Shown: piece by piece, positions 10,431-23,952 of the stretch | Numbering within the stretch: position 1 is the first letter of the stretch | Layout: each line of letters begins with the position of its first letter | DNA from: Pilaira anomala | Lineage: Eukaryota; Mucoromycota; Mucoromycetes; Mucorales; Mucoraceae | Direction: 5' to 3' | Length of the DNA: 64,000 nt | NCBI GenBank assembly: GCA_025716855.1 | Contig: JAIXMQ010000048.1 | Coordinates: 1-64,000 of the forward strand | The notes under the pieces: generated by a model | What the model was told of the DNA's origin: nothing | Seen by the model: only the letters and a program-made list of their open reading frames with translations | The model's database searches: none | Made by a program: the position numbers and the translations under genes

Positions 10431-12002
10431 TCAATGCGAGTGATGTTTTTCTCCAGACCAGATTTCAGCATTATTTTTAGCTACTTCCTTCATAAAAGTA
10501 ACTTGATCTGCAACGGATTTGAGGGTACCAAGTACAACACCGTTACCAGTAGAGAAATTATACATGTAATAATGAAGATTCACCTCATCACAGAATTTAC
10601 GAACTAAGGGGACACAATCTCTTAAATTATGTCGAGGGATTCTAGGGAATAAATGATGTACTGCTTGATATTGAAGACCACCGTGGAACCAGTCTAACCA
10701 TTCAGGACAGTCTACATCCATTGTAGTACGTAACATTTTAGCAGGAAAAGGTTCATTGGGACCTTTATCTTCAGTCGACATACCGAAATGAGATAGAGTG
10801 ATTTGAACATGAAGTGGGAAAGTAAGCATATAAGAAACAAAGAGATAAGCCAAACGAATTTTCCAACTAGGTAAAGTAGATAATAAAGCACTAAACCAAG
10901 TGAAAAAAAAACTGATACCAGCCAATTCAAGTTTTCGATTTCTTACATTTTTTGCAGTAAAGAGATAAACAAAGGATAAACGATGTAAATTGAATCGACC
11001 AAAAGATAATACGAGATAATATAAATAATGTTGATAACGTACAAAGAATCTTGATGCAGCATCAAATGGTATAACGCGTTTATAATAAGTTGAATAAACA
11101 TTATTGAAAAGCTTATTCGTGATGGCCAAAAAGGGTAAATGTTGAATATCTGGATCATGTTCAGGATGATTTGTTACAATATGATGTACATTATGATTAT
11201 CTTTCCACCAACCAATACTAAGACCACCAATAAAATCTGCAATCAAGACACCAATAATATGATCAATTTCACTTTTACCAGTAATACCATTATGTCCTGC
11301 ATCATGAGCTGCAAACACCAGTTGATGCCAGAACCCTGCCATAAAAGCTGCACCTGCCATATAATGCCATGTTTGTGTACCATATAATGTAAACCATAGT
11401 GATAAAAAGAGTAACATAGTATAACGACATGCTTCTTTTGCATATTTATAATAATTACATTTATCTAATCCACGTTGATGAATTTCTTGTTCTAAACGAC
11501 GGTATGCTTCTCTTATCTTGACATTGTCCAGGTCCTGCTGTATTTTCAAGTCTTGTACAAGATCGTTTGCGTGATGTTTATATAATTCCTCAATAGCATC
11601 GTCATACGCTTTCACGCTCATTCCACCATCCCAAGTAAGTTCCAAGTTTGGCTGTTTTTTTGTATGCTGTATTGTTGTTGATTTACTGGTTGTTATTCTT
11701 TTACTTCTTATAGGCATATTAGGTATGTAGTCACCCAAAAAGTACAAGTTGATCATCTTTTCATATACTTTAGGAGGATGCATGCTCCGAATCTCATCTG
11801 TCACATCTCTACCAAGTGCGCTTGCTATAGCTGCTTCACCACCAGGATGCTTGGAAATGAAATTATTCACCTTGTATACCTTTGACTCGTAAATAAATAG
11901 CTTGTCACCTTGTTTCATAAGTTCCTGAAACTTGTCTTCAGTTATCACCGAGCGCGTCGTTGTATTAGACAACCTATCTGATACCGTATTAGGTGGCATC
12001 AC
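10431..12002 (-). CDS. Delta-8 sphingolipid (front-end) desaturase, cytochrome b5 fusion
   Basis: A single exon encodes 523 aa. The N-terminal cytochrome b5 domain has the heme motif HPGG at 52-55 and a second ligand His near 75. The desaturase has three histidine boxes: HDAGH (233-237), HNVHH (270-274) and QAVHH (446-450). The Gln in the third box marks front-end desaturases. The segment NHPEHDPDIQHLP between boxes and the HDAGHNGITG box are typical of fungal delta-8 sphingolipid desaturases, which act on the long-chain base of ceramides for glucosylceramide. Delta-6 fatty-acid desaturases of Mucorales share the layout and remain an alternative. Several hydrophobic segments place it in the ER membrane. 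Two ATGs (12002 and 11999) are adjacent. A GA-rich leader lies upstream. Confidence 0.88.
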   Translation of the reverse strand: MMPPNTVSDRLSNTTTRSVITEDKFQELMKQGDKLFIYESKVYKVNNFISKHPGGEAAIASALGRDVTDEIRSMHPPKVYEKMINLYFLGDYIPNMPIRSKRITTSKSTTIQHTKKQPNLELTWDGGMSVKAYDDAIEELYKHHANDLVQDLKIQQDLDNVKIREAYRRLEQEIHQRGLDKCNYYKYAKEACRYTMLLFLSLWFTLYGTQTWHYMAGAAFMAGFWHQLVFAAHDAGHNGITGKSEIDHIIGVLIADFIGGLSIGWWKDNHNVHHIVTNHPEHDPDIQHLPFLAITNKLFNNVYSTYYKRVIPFDAASRFFVRYQHYLYYLVLSFGRFNLHRLSFVYLFTAKNVRNRKLELAGISFFFTWFSALLSTLPSWKIRLAYLFVSYMLTFPLHVQITLSHFGMSTEDKGPNEPFPAKMLRTTMDVDCPEWLDWFHGGLQYQAVHHLFPRIPRHNLRDCVPLVRKFCDEVNLHYYMYNFSTGNGVVLGTLKSVADQVTFMKEVAKNNAEIWSGEKHHSH

Positions 12003-15000
12003 TTACGAGAGAAAAAGAGAGAGAGAGAGAGAGAGAAGGGAAAAGTGATAAAGAGAGAGAAGAAAAGGGAATAAAGAAAAAGAGAAAAAAAGAAATGTAT
12101 AAATAGGAGTATATATGATTAAGGGTCAAAAAAAAAAAAAAAAAAAATCGGTGTAATACAGCTAACAAACGGAAGCTTAAGAAACCGCCAAGGACGTATA
12201 AAGGAATTGGGGGTTCTTGTGTACCTAATTTTTAATTGAATGACCAATGAATAAGACTTGAGGTGTTTTAATTTTACTTTACTGATTGGTTTTTTTTTTA
12301 ACAACTATATCGCATTATAAAACAACAAAGCCCTGTTTCTTATATATTGTATTGTATTTATATGTGTGGCTTTGGGCTGAATATTCAACATATTCTGGAA
12401 GATCATTTAACTCTATTTTTTTTCTCTTACATTTTATAATCAGCTAATTATATTATACAAATGTTGTAAAAAAGGATTCAAAATTTAGAGATTATGTAAA
12501 GAATCTTTTTAAATACTCACAGGTTAATTATTTCCAGGTGCGGCGTAGTACAAAATCAAGTATTCCTTATACACCTTTCTTTAAGCATTTCTTGTTCATT
12601 TACAAAAAAAAAAAAGAATATATATGCAGGAACACATAAATTTTTTCCTGTACATATTTTACGTAAAAAAAAAACATAAACAAAACTTTTTTAAATAAAT
12701 AAAGTGCTAAATAAGAGAGAAAAAGAAAGAAGAATATAAGCGCACGTGCACTATAAATGGAAACGAGGTCTTGATCCATCATTTATTTCCGTATAGAGTT
12801 GACCTAATTTACACAAAACAGGTACAAGTTTTGGAAAATATTATACAAATGTCTAAAATCTAATAATAAACAAGCTGATTTTTATTCGGTTTGACCCCCC
12901 TTTTTCCGTCTCTCGTCTTTTAATTGTTGTTTAGTATCTCACACTGTAGTTCGAGATCTCTTTTTTTTTTTTATAAAGGTGGTCCTGATCATTACCCTTT
13001 TTCACTCCGAAGACTTTTTTTTTTTTTCCCGTTTTCTTCTTTTCTTTCTCTTTTATAAGCTACACCACTCATCTTCTTATTTAAGCTTTTTTTTTGTTTT
13101 ATTTTAATTTAAAAAAAAAAAGTCTAAATTTATAGATTTTTAAAATAGTCTCAACATGTCAATAAGACTACATATTTTTTAGTAAAATGTACATTATAGT
13201 AATAACTTCTTGCATTTAAACCAGATCAAATAAAAACTCCTTTTTATATCTAAAATAACCTTTTTTTTTTTTTTTCTTTTCTGTAATACCAACTTTTTTT
13301 CTTTTTGAACAAATCAATCCTTTCCCTACCCCCCTTTTTTTTTTTACAGCTTGATTTTCTTTTTTCTTGGTGATGCTTACTTTAAATATACTGGTATTTT
13401 AACTCGAATCACCGATCTAATTGTCACACGGATGCTTAAATCAAGTAGATACAGATTAGTTCTTCTCTATTACAATTGGGTACAGTCTTTAATTTCAAAT
13501 GTTTTTTACCTTATTTGCATTATTGTAGTCTTCTTTATCTCTATTTTTTTTTATGAACAAATATTCTTGATAAAAACGATTCATATTGTTGTTGGTCTGA
13601 CTTTATTACAGCCTCTAATAAATAAATTTGAATCTTAGGCAAACTTATATATTTCTTAATTTACGCTGCATTAATATAAAACTAGTCTAAAAAAAAAAGG
13701 GAAGTTAAAAAAAATAATAATACAAATGCCGTCCTCTATTTTTCTAGAAAAATGATTGAACAGGTGTTTGATCTGTACCAATTAACCTTTTTTAAATGAT
13801 TGACGTAATTGTAATAAATTTGATCTAAACCAGTTCCTCTCTGTGAAAAAAAAAAGACGATGATCACTTTATCTTGTAACACTCTCTTACTTTAAAGATG
13901 TACTACGAAAAAATATTTAAGAAAAAAAAAAAAAACTCTTCTTAGATCGATGGTATCCTTGTGATGTGAAATCAAATTTTCTTTTCTTGATCTTGTGTAA
14001 TACCTCATAATAATTCAGGGCGTACAAAACAAAATTCTTTTAGCTAAAATACCCTGAAAAAGGGTTTTGAGCTGAATTGTTAATAAATAGCAGTTCAGTA
14101 TAAACAACATTATATCAGTTTTTTATCTCACAGAAGTTTACCTTTTTTTTTAAAAAAAAAAAAATCCCCCCTCCCCAACCCCAACCCCATCATATCAGTG
14201 GATCGAATTATTCTTTTCGGATTTGAAAGTCGAAAAACTCGGGTATTATAACTTCTTCTCGTATATTGCCTCTAATACCGCTCTATTCTCTGCTTTACCG
14301 TGGTTGGTATTGTAAGATAGACATTTATATTACTTATAGACCTAAATAGAGAAATTAGTGGCGGTTACATCCAAGGAGGAGAGGTAACATGTATCCAGAA
14401 GTTATTCAAGCTTGACAAGAAGAACCAAAAAACGATCCAACGGGTTTTTAGGTTTCTTTACATCTCCGCATCCCATAAAATAAAACCCCTTAATTTCTTT
14501 AAATAATCTGTGGCAGCAATACGACTTTATGCTCAAAATTTACGCAATTATTTATATAGTCAAAGTGAAAATATTTTGTAGAGGAATTATTGCTTTGTAT
14601 TTTTTTTTTTTTTTTTTTCATGATTCGTATGTAAGTGGGTTCGATTTCTTTATTGTTTATCAAGTGAGTTATTAGGTCATGCTCGATAATAGTATAAAAT
14701 TAAATGTCACCCACACCTTGACTTCTACTTTTTTTTCCTCCCAAAAAAAAATACAGCAATGGGATCTTGTATAAAAAAAGGTCAATATAAACAATGAAAC
14801 ATCTTTTTCTATAAAACACATAAAAATTGTTTAGTAAATAGTAAGTAAATATCATCTTACGCTTTCAAAAAGATATTGTTTTCAAGTGTATCTTGAAAAA
14901 AAAAGGAAAGTGGTCAGACACAAAACCCATTATTAAAACTGTTTATTTATAAGAAATAACTGGAGCTTATGTATGTATTGAGAACGAATAAGTCGTAATA

Positions 15001-17012
15001 ACTGTTCATATCTTGCATTGGGTTTGTACTTCATATAACTTTAATAGTTCAATCTATAATATAAACTTGCGCAATAATAATTGCCTGCTAACTATAGCAA
15101 AGAGTAAATAAAAATTATGATAGCGGACTAAGACTACTCCCACCAGCTTTGATGAAATTTGTCCTTCATTATACAAATAATCACATAATAGGTATGCACA
15201 AAAAAATTATATTGTAAAAATCATTTGTAAATTTCATGCATAAAAATCTTTGTAAATATCATTCATAAAAAAACTATCATTTACAAAAAAAAACTATATA
15301 CATATCATTCACTGTAACTATCTTTAAACATATTATTCACAATTGTATTTTTAAATTGACAGTGCATGATGTTAAAGTTAATGCCATTTTTAAAAGATAT
15401 ATAGTGAAAAAATATAATAAAGGACATTTTTAGAAATCTAAGTGAAAATGATATCTCTAGAAATCTATTTATGATACAACAAAAAATACTAGTTACTACA
15501 TAATATATTTTGAACACACTAATATCTGTTATTTCACTCTATTCATATATAATATCCTCTAGGTAAGGAGATTATATGCGAAAAAAAAGCATAAAATACA
15601 GATACTGTTATAAGTATTCATGTCGAGCTTTATTATCTAAAAAAAAAGGTAAGAGAAGATATGAAACCCTCCCCCTCCCCCTATTTATTTATACAGCGAG
15701 ACGAATGAGATGAATTTATGAGAAAATTCCTATCATTGCGATGCCATTTTGTTGGAGTTAATATTCATTTGGCATTGGGTTTTCCTTATATAGCCAAGTA
15801 ACTACATTACGCGATTTAATACGAAATAAAAAGCATGCTAGAAATAAACGTTATTTTTCTTTATAATTTATTCATATATAGTAAATCATTTGTTTTTTGA
15901 TTGATTAAATAAATCATGCTAGAGAAGAGATTATATACTACTCAAAAAAAAAAAAAAAAAAAAACGTATAAAATCAGAGCATACATATAAACCTTGACAG
16001 GTGTCTTTATGATCCTCCGCAAATCATATCTATATTTGAACGCAAAATCTGGTAATACATTGTATGACCATTGTGTAATATTAAATTTTCATGCGAAAAT
16101 GTTGATAGTTTTTCTCATAATTTTATTAGATTAGTATTCTGAAGCAGTGAATTGTTATATATCGCATATATCATTAATGTGTCTGCGAGAATTGAAAATG
16201 ATTTTTTTTTTCCTTTTTACGTTTAAGGAGAGCATCTGTATAGGCCAAGAATTGTTCCTAAAAAAGGTAAAAAGTTCCATTTGAAGAACCTTTTTTTTTT
16301 TTTTATGTGATTATAAAAATTTCGCCTGATTTGCGGTTGTAGTTTTCGAATGAGTTTCTTACTATAAACTCTTTCCTAAACAGCAAGGAATGTGTATTAC
16401 TACAAAATTCATTTAAAATAAAATCTGAAGACTGTATATTTAATCTTTATAGAATATAACTACACTGGAAGATGGATGGATTCTGTCTAACACAGATTAT
16501 AAATTCAAACCGTTGGTAGATATGTACGTTACATATTCAGTGTATGTTATCTCAATAAAAAGAATAATTTACCCGAAATCAAGGCCACAAGATATAGGTG
16601 TTATCTTTCATCTTTTCCTATCTTTTTCTGTTTTCAACTTTTGAGCGTGAGTTAAAAATGGAGCATTAGCTAGATCAAAAAAAAAATTATTCAATGGTTC
16701 TCTCTCAATGTATGTTAACCTGTTTGATTTTACAGTAATAGTTACCAAAGGAGAGTCTCCTCTTTCCCCCCTTTTTCGTGACATCAGTATTTTGGAGTAT
16801 ACAGAAAACAACATGCCATGTGTGCATTTGATTATTAATTATGTAATCTGCCCTGCAGACATAGGCATAAAATATGAAGTAAATCGTGGCTTGAGTTCTC
16901 AAATAAGACAATTTTGTTTGTAAATCAGTTCTGTGAAACAATATGATGCATAGTAAATGATCTACGCATGTATGGTACAAAAAAAAAAAAGGAGAGGCAT
17001 TTGCTCAAATTA

Positions 17013-17046
<34 letters not shown>

Positions 17047-17518
17047 GTAAAATGATCAAACAGATCATGAAAAGTGATTAATTTTTTTTTTATCCTACTA
17101 GAACTTTCTCTCGTTTGATTTGGTTGGTACAATTTTTTAATCGTTTATTGATAAAAACAAGGGTTCTAGATAAATGTTTCAGTTATATCTATGAACATTA
17201 CTTTACAAGTTTACAAATATATATATATTTGTTCATACTGAGATCAGACATAAAAAAAAAAAAAAAAAAAAAAAAACGATATGATTTGTTTGTAAAAGAA
17301 CGTGGAGAATACATATAAACGATTATAGTGGCTTTGCCGGATTGAGTTTACAAATTACATTTTTAGAGCAGAAAGGAAAAATGACTTCCCGTCAACCGAG
17401 AATTAAAAAACGCTTCTACTCCCGTTTGATCACAGATCAGTCACAAAATCTTGTTCGAAAATGATGAAAAAAAAAAATAATATTTATGCAATGTTTGTTT
17501 ATTTTTACAAATGTCAAC

Positions 17519-17532
17519 GGTAAAACGTTACC
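17519..17532. promoter_or_regulatory. Short inverted repeat upstream of ABC transporter
   Basis: GGTAAAACGTTACC is a 5-bp inverted repeat with a 4-bp centre. It is followed within a few bases by CGCGTTAACG. It lies about 575 bp upstream of the transporter start. A regulatory role is only inferred. Confidence 0.2.
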
Positions 17533-17865
17533 CGCGTTAACGTAAAAATAGATACAAAAGGTAAACCGAAGAAAATCGTAAATCTGAATGAATTTAGATT
17601 TAGATGATTACAAATACAAAAAAGAAAAGCAAGTCATGAAAAAAAAAAAAAAAAAAAAATCCTAAACAATTTTTTTTCTTTTTTTAGTGTAAAGTACAGC
17701 TCTGGATCAAGTACGATTCAATTGAAGATTTTTTTAAAAAAAAAAAAAAAACATGTCCGCGCCTAAAGACTATCAACCGCAGTAAAAAAAAAAAAGAAAA
17801 TACCATAAAACAAAAGGTGAACGGAGACGCAATCACTTCCAAATTAGTACAGAATACACGTATTT

Positions 17866-17892
17866 CCCGCCAAATCGTTTCTAAAAGGCGGG
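17866..17892. promoter_or_regulatory. CCCGCC/GGCGGG inverted repeat
   Basis: A perfect 6-bp GC inverted repeat has 15 bp between the arms, in otherwise AT-rich promoter sequence 214-241 bp ahead of the ABC transporter ATG. CCG and CGG triplets in opposite orientation are what Zn2Cys6 regulators of drug pumps recognise in other fungi. That this site is an operator is inference. Confidence 0.35.
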
Positions 17893-18000
17893 TGTGAATG
17901 TCCCGAAATCTTTCTAATGTTGGTGCGTGTGTACAAAACGTAAATATCGGCAGTTTAAAAAAGAGCACTTCTATCACATAGATCGAGATTTTTTTTTTTT

Positions 18001-18010
18001 TATATAAATA
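18001..18010 (+). promoter_or_regulatory. Candidate TATA element
   Basis: TATATAAATA lies about 100 bp upstream of the ABC transporter ATG at 18107, a usual position for a fungal TATA box. Such strings are common in this AT-rich DNA. Confidence 0.35.
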
Positions 18011-18106
18011 TAGCTATTTATTTAATTCCTTTTTTTTTTTTTGTTTTCTGTCAATCTCTATTTCTCTTTTTCTTTTTCTTTTTTTCTTTTCTTTCTCCTT
18101 TCTTAA

Positions 18107-21100
18107 ATGATGGATGAAAAATACCATGTGGATAAAGTAGAAGGCACACAGAGGATGCCAAATCATACCCACAATTATACAACTTCCGAAAGCACCATTG
18201 CTTCTGCTCATTATAATACCTATGGTCATCAAGATTCATACGGTGAAACAGATGCAAATCAAGTATCTATTCAAGGTACATAATAAAAAGTCGATCTTTT
18301 TTTTTTTTGATTTTAGTTTTATTAAATTAGGTTTTATGATTAGATGCAAAAACCGAATACGAAGACCTTCGTCGTGAATTAAGTCGTCTCAGTCAACGTA
18401 CTTCCCACTCTAAAGCTGAAGAGGGTGCTGCCGATACAGAAGATTTCAAATTAGATGAATTCTTGCACGGTATCTCTAGAAAGCAAGACGAAGGAGGACA
18501 AAAGCGTAAACATATTGGTGTCTCCTGGAGAAACTTGCGTGTAGAGGTATATAAAAAAAAAGAAAAAAAAAAAAAAGTTACATTTTTTTTTTTTTATGAA
18601 ACCGAAAATTCTAACCTTTCTTTTAATTGCCATATAGGGTTTAGGAGCGGACGCTTATACAATTCCCACTGTCGCCAGTAACGTTGTATCAGCTTTAAAA
18701 TTTTGGAAATACTTTGGAAAGAAGAAAGGCAGTACAAAAGTCATTATTGATAGCCTTTCAGGTTGTTGTAGAGATGGTGAAATGCTTCTTGTCTTGGGCC
18801 GTCCAGGAGCTGGTTGTACATCTTTCCTTAAAGTGATTTCAAACATGAGAGATTCATATACTCATATTGGTGGTGATGTCAATTATGGTGGTATTGATCC
18901 CAAAACCTTTTCTGAAAGATATAGAGGTCAAGTGTGTTATAACGAAGAAGAAGATCAACATTATCCTACTCTCACTACAAAGCAAACACTTCAATTCGCT
19001 CTTCGCACTAAAATTCCCGGTAAACGTACTGGTGGTGAATCAAGAGATGAATTCGTCAACCGTATTTTATATATGCTCGGTAACATGTTGGGTTTAACGA
19101 AACAAATGAATACCCTTGTTGGTAATGCCTTTGTACGTGGTCTTTCAGGTGGTGAACGTAAGCGTCTTTCGATTGCTGAACAAATGACGACAAACAGTGC
19201 TGTCAATTGTTGGGATTGTTCTACTCGTGGTCTTGATGCTGCTTCTGCTCTTGATTATGTTCGTTCCTTAAGAATTATGACAGATGTCTTTGAAATCACA
19301 ACAATTGCTACACTTTATCAAGCATCCAACAGCATTTTCAACTTATTTGACAAAGTCCTTCTTTTAGATGAAGGTCATTGTATTTACTTTGGTCCTGCCA
19401 GTGGCGCTAAAGCTTATTTTGAAAATCTTGGCTTCCATTGTCCTCCCCGTAAATCTATTCCCGATTTCTTGACAGGTCTTTGTAACCCTGCTGAGCGTGA
19501 ATTCAAACCTGGTTTTGAGGATAGAGTACCTAAACATGCATCCGAATTCCAACAAAGATACCTTGAATCCGATGTTCATCAAATGATGATGCAAGACCTT
19601 GAAGCATACGAACAATCCATTCAACAAGAAAACAAGGCCAATGCATTTGAAGACGCTGTGCGTGAAGAACATCAAAAGCGTGCTGGTAAAAGTGCACCTT
19701 ATATCGCTTCCTTCTTTCAACAAGTGAAAGCACTTACAATTCGTGAACATCAACTTTTAATCAAGGATAGAGAAGCCTTGATCTCTCGTTATGGTACCAT
19801 GTTAATTCAAGGTTTAATCACTGCCTCTTGTTTCCTTTTACTTCCTTTAAATGGTGAAGGTGCTTTCTCTCGTGGTGGTGCACTCTTTTTCTCTGCTATG
19901 TTTAACGTCTTTATTGCTCAATCTGAACTTGTTCGTTTCTTAATGGGTCGTCCCATTCTTGAAAAACATAAGCAGTATGCTCTTTACCGTCCTTCTGCTT
20001 ATTATATCGCTCAAGTTGTTATGGATATACCTTACTGTGTAGCTCAAGTTATGTTATATCAAATTTGTTCTTACTTTATGATGGGTCTTAACTTGACTGC
20101 TGGTAAATTCTTTACTTGTTCATTAATTCTTTTCTTCTTGACCATGTGTATGACTGGTTTCTTCAGATTCTTTGGTTCAATTACCAGTAGTTTCTTCTTG
20201 GCCACTCAAATCACAGGTGTCTTATTGATTGCCACTACTACTTATACCGGTTATACTATTCCTTACCAAAAAATGTATCCATGGTTATCTTGGATTTATT
20301 ATATCAACCCAATTACTTATGCTTACAAAGCTTTGATCTCAAATGAAATGGCTGGTCAAGTTTATTCTTGTGAAGGTCCAGGTAATGCTGTACCTTATGG
20401 CCCTGAATACCAAAACTGGGAAAACAAGGTCTGTGTGATGGACGGTGGTACTCCTGGTGAGCCCTATGTTCGTGGTAACGATTACCTTCGTGCTGCATTC
20501 ACTTATAACCCTGAAGATTTATGGGCTCCTGATATTGTTGTTGTCATCGCCTTCTTCCTTTTCTTTACTGTCTTGACTGCTTTATCCATGGAATATGTCA
20601 AATTATCTAAATCTGCCTCGCTTACTAAACTTTATCTTCCCGGTAAAGCTCCTAAGCCTCGTACGGCTGAAGAAGAAGATGAACGTCGTCGTAAACAAGA
20701 TAAAATCACTGATAATATGGATACCATCTCTACCGGTACCACTTTCTCTTGGCAACATATGAATTATACTGTCCCTATCAAGGGTGGTAGTATTCAATTA
20801 TTGAATGATATTAACGGTATTGTTAAGCCTGGTCATTTAACCGCTTTAATGGGTTCTTCTGGTGCAGGTAAAACCACTCTTTTAGATGTCCTTGCTCGTA
20901 GAAAGACAATTGGTACAGTTGAAGGTAATGTCTACTTGAACGGAGAAGCCTTGATGAGTGATTTCGAACGTATTACTGGTTACTGTGAGCAAATGGATAT
21001 CCATCAACCTGCTGTGACAGTGCGTGAAGCATTAAGATTTTCTGCCTATTTACGTCAACCTGAAGAAGTTCCAGTGGAAGAAAAGAACGCCTATGTTGAA

Positions 21101-22633
21101 CAAATCATTCAATTGTTGGAGATGGAAGATATTGGAGATGCTCAAATTGGTGAAGTTGAAAGAGGTTACGGTATCTCGATTGAAGAACGTAAACGTTTAA
21201 CAATCGGTATGGAATTAGTTGGTAAACCTCAATTATTGTTCTTGGATGAACCTACCTCTGGTCTTGACGCTCAAAGTTCTTTCAATATTATTCGTTTCAT
21301 TCGTAAATTGGCTGATGCTGGTTGGCCTGTACTTTGTACTATTCATCAACCTTCTGCTATCTTATTTGAATACTTTGATCATCTCTTGTTACTTGTACGT
21401 GGTGGTAGAACAGCTTACTATGGTGAAATCGGTCAAGATTCTCGTATCATGATTGATTACTTTGAAGCAAACGGTGGACCTAAATGTTCTCCTGATGCTA
21501 ACCCTGCTGAATATATTCTTGAAGTCGTAGGTGCTGGTACTGCTGGTAAAGCAACCAAGGATTGGGCTGAAATATGGCAAGCATCCAATGAATGTAAGGC
21601 ACTTGATGCTGAATTAGAAGAAATTAACAACACTGCTACTCAAAACCCTACTCGTGTCTCAAATACTTATTCTACTTCTTTAATGACTCAATTCCGTCTT
21701 GTCTATGGCCGTATGTCTCTTGCTTACTGGCGTTCTCCTGAATACAATATTGGTCGTTTCCTTAACTTGATGTTTACTTCTTTGATCACCGGTTTCACTT
21801 ATTGGAAATTAGGACATTCTTCTTCTGATATGTTGAACAAGATTTTCGCTCTCTTTGGTACATTCATCATGTCCTTTACTATGATTATCTTGGCTCAACC
21901 TAAATTCATGACCGAACGTATGTATTTCAGACGTGAATTCGCTTCGAGTTACTATAGTTGGCTTCCTTGGGGTGTCTCTGCAATTTTAGTAGAAATTCCC
22001 TATGTTATTTTCTTTGCTGCTACCTTCATGTTTGGTTTCTACTGGACCGCTGGTATGTCCAATACAGCCGCACAATGTGGTTACTTTTATATTACCTTTG
22101 TGGTCCTTGTCTGCTGGGCCGTTACCTTGGGTTTCTTGATTGCAGCTGTTGCTGAGTTACCTACTATGGCCGCTTTGATTAACCCCTTATTTATCTCTAT
22201 CTTGATTCTTTTCTGTGGTTTAATGCAATCTGCTAAAGCTATGCCTAAATTCTGGAGCTCCTGGATGTACTGGCTTGATCCTTTCCATTACTATATTGAA
22301 GGTTTAACAGTGAATGAGATGGCTGATATGAAAGTAGTATGTACTCAAGATGATCTTGTGAAGTTTACACCTCCTGCTGGTCAAACATGTGCAGAATATA
22401 CCGCTAGTTTCTTTAGTAGTGGCGCACCTGGCTATATTGATAACCCAGATGCAGTTGCACCTGAACAATGTGGTTACTGTACTTACAAGTCCGGTGCTGA
22501 ATTCTATGAAACTCAAATGGGTTGGAGTGCAGATAACAAGTGGCGTAACTTCGGTGTCTTGCTTGCTTTCTTTGTCTTCAACATCTTGTTCTTCCTTGTC
22601 CTTGTTTACTGGAAGAGAAAGGGAAGACGTTAA
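18107..22633 (+). CDS. PDR/ABCG full-size multidrug-type ABC transporter
   Basis: Three exons (18107-18275, 18344-18546, 18638-22633) encode about 1,455 aa, the normal length for fungal PDR pumps. The order is (NBD-TMD)x2. NBD1 has the degenerate Walker A GRPGAGCTS (178-186, Cys replacing Lys), signature LSGGERKRLS and Walker B-like CWDCSTRGLD. NBD2 has the canonical Walker A GSSGAGKTT (about 863), a non-canonical signature (ISIEERKRLTIG), Walker B LLFLDEPTSGLD (about 990) and an H-loop CTIHQPS. This asymmetry is standard for Pdr5/Cdr1-type pumps. Two six-helix membrane domains follow the NBDs, each with a Cys-containing extracellular loop. The role is plasma-membrane export of xenobiotics or lipids; the substrate is unknown. 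The long upstream region and inverted repeats suggest regulated expression. ATG 18110 is an adjacent alternative start. Confidence 0.95.
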
Positions 22634-23952
22634 ATTACTTAGATCTTTTTTCATATGTAAATTATTTATTTTCAAGTTCTTTTTTTTTTTACCATAAAAA
22701 AAAAAAGCTTGATTTATTTTATATCATCTTTTATTTTAGAATACATTAATACATCACACATTTTATTTTGTAATAAACATATTTACAACTTATCAAATTA
22801 AAAAAAAAAAAAACTGCAGGCTTTTGGCCTTTGGAGTTTCTGACTGTGGTGTGGATGGGTTTGTGTGGGCCTTTTGAGCTTTATGCATTAACCAAAGGCT
22901 TCATAGAGCTAATGTTATACTTATACTTTATCAAATGTATCAGTTCAAGTTTAGTTATAAATAAAAACAAATATTTTGCTAATTGGTTTTTGCAATGAAT
23001 TAAAGATATTGTATAATAAAAAAAGTCCATGAGTAAGGTTGATAAATAACACCTATAATAATAATAAAAAAAAGTCTAAATGTTAAAGTCTAGTAATGAC
23101 AACATGTCAAAGGAAATTAGGCTTAATATGGACTTTTTATTGATTGCTTTTTTTTTTTATTACTATTTAATATATGTTAGATGGCAACTCCGTTGCGTAA
23201 AAAGTGACGCGGGAGCCTTTGTATATTTCTTACATATTAGATAAGTGCTCAATATGATAACGCAAAACTTACCAGTAACTTGAAATCCAATTGCTGATTG
23301 AAGGTTCTTTTCATCGATCTCGTTTTCATAAGTATAACTATACTACGGTACAAATCGGTAATTAAAAGTTTTGTGTTGGTAAGATAGGCAGAGGTCTTAT
23401 TAACTTCCACAAACACAGGAGTATATTTATATTGGTAGCGACAGTATTTATCGACTTAGTAGTCAGGACAATTTAACTTGTCCGTTTGATGTATATTTGA
23501 GCTTAAAGTTTATAAAACCAAATACAGTTAGTGGAAGCATTCAACATATTACAGGTATATTTACTTACCAACGACTAATATCGTTTGGACTAGAAAAGAT
23601 AGATCTGACTACTGGATAGACAAAGCTTTGTGGATCGATGTGCTTCAGAAACAGCTCAATTTTTCACTGAGATAAGAAAAGCATCAACAGCAGTTGGTGT
23701 AAAAGTCGCAAAATGCTAAACCGACACAAACTTTTGTTTTTGCTCTTTGCAGTTTGTGTAAACCAAAACTAAATTTACAATGTTTGCTAAACCATCGACA
23801 ATAACTTTAGCGAAGGGATGCACTCTTTTTTTTTTTTTTCTTACTATAGAATTGAATCATTTCTGTAAGAGCGAAAGGTTTGATATACGCCAATATCGTC
23901 AATAAGCTACGTTGAACTTTTGCTGCCTGATAAGCTAATATTCCAAAATTCT

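Larger units (their letters stand above)
12003..18106. other. 6.1-kb gene-poor AT-rich region
   Basis: I found no convincing gene on either strand. It holds many A/T homopolymers, a C-rich patch near 14166-14190 and scattered short open frames. The longest (13351-13638 plus, 95 codons, hydrophobic, after a TTTTTACAG-like acceptor) could be chance. The right end must hold the promoter of the ABC transporter that starts at 18107. Confidence 0.5.

Noticed and set aside
12360..12436. Short ORF starting MCGFGLNIQHILEDH
   Set aside because: About 25 codons, ends in a T-run, and the MCG start alone does not make a glutaminase.
13351..13638. 95-codon hydrophobic open frame after a CAG acceptor-like site
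   Set aside because: No ATG near its start, Phe/Ile/Leu-rich composition expected from T-rich DNA, and no upstream exon could be joined.
14402..14476. 24-aa minus-strand ORF MGCGDVKKPKNPLDRF...
   Set aside because: Resembles a small lipid-anchored peptide, but it is short, isolated and without conservation evidence.
17381..17464. 27-aa ORF upstream of the ABC transporter
   Set aside because: Could be part of a leader but has no coding evidence and lies over 600 bp from the start.
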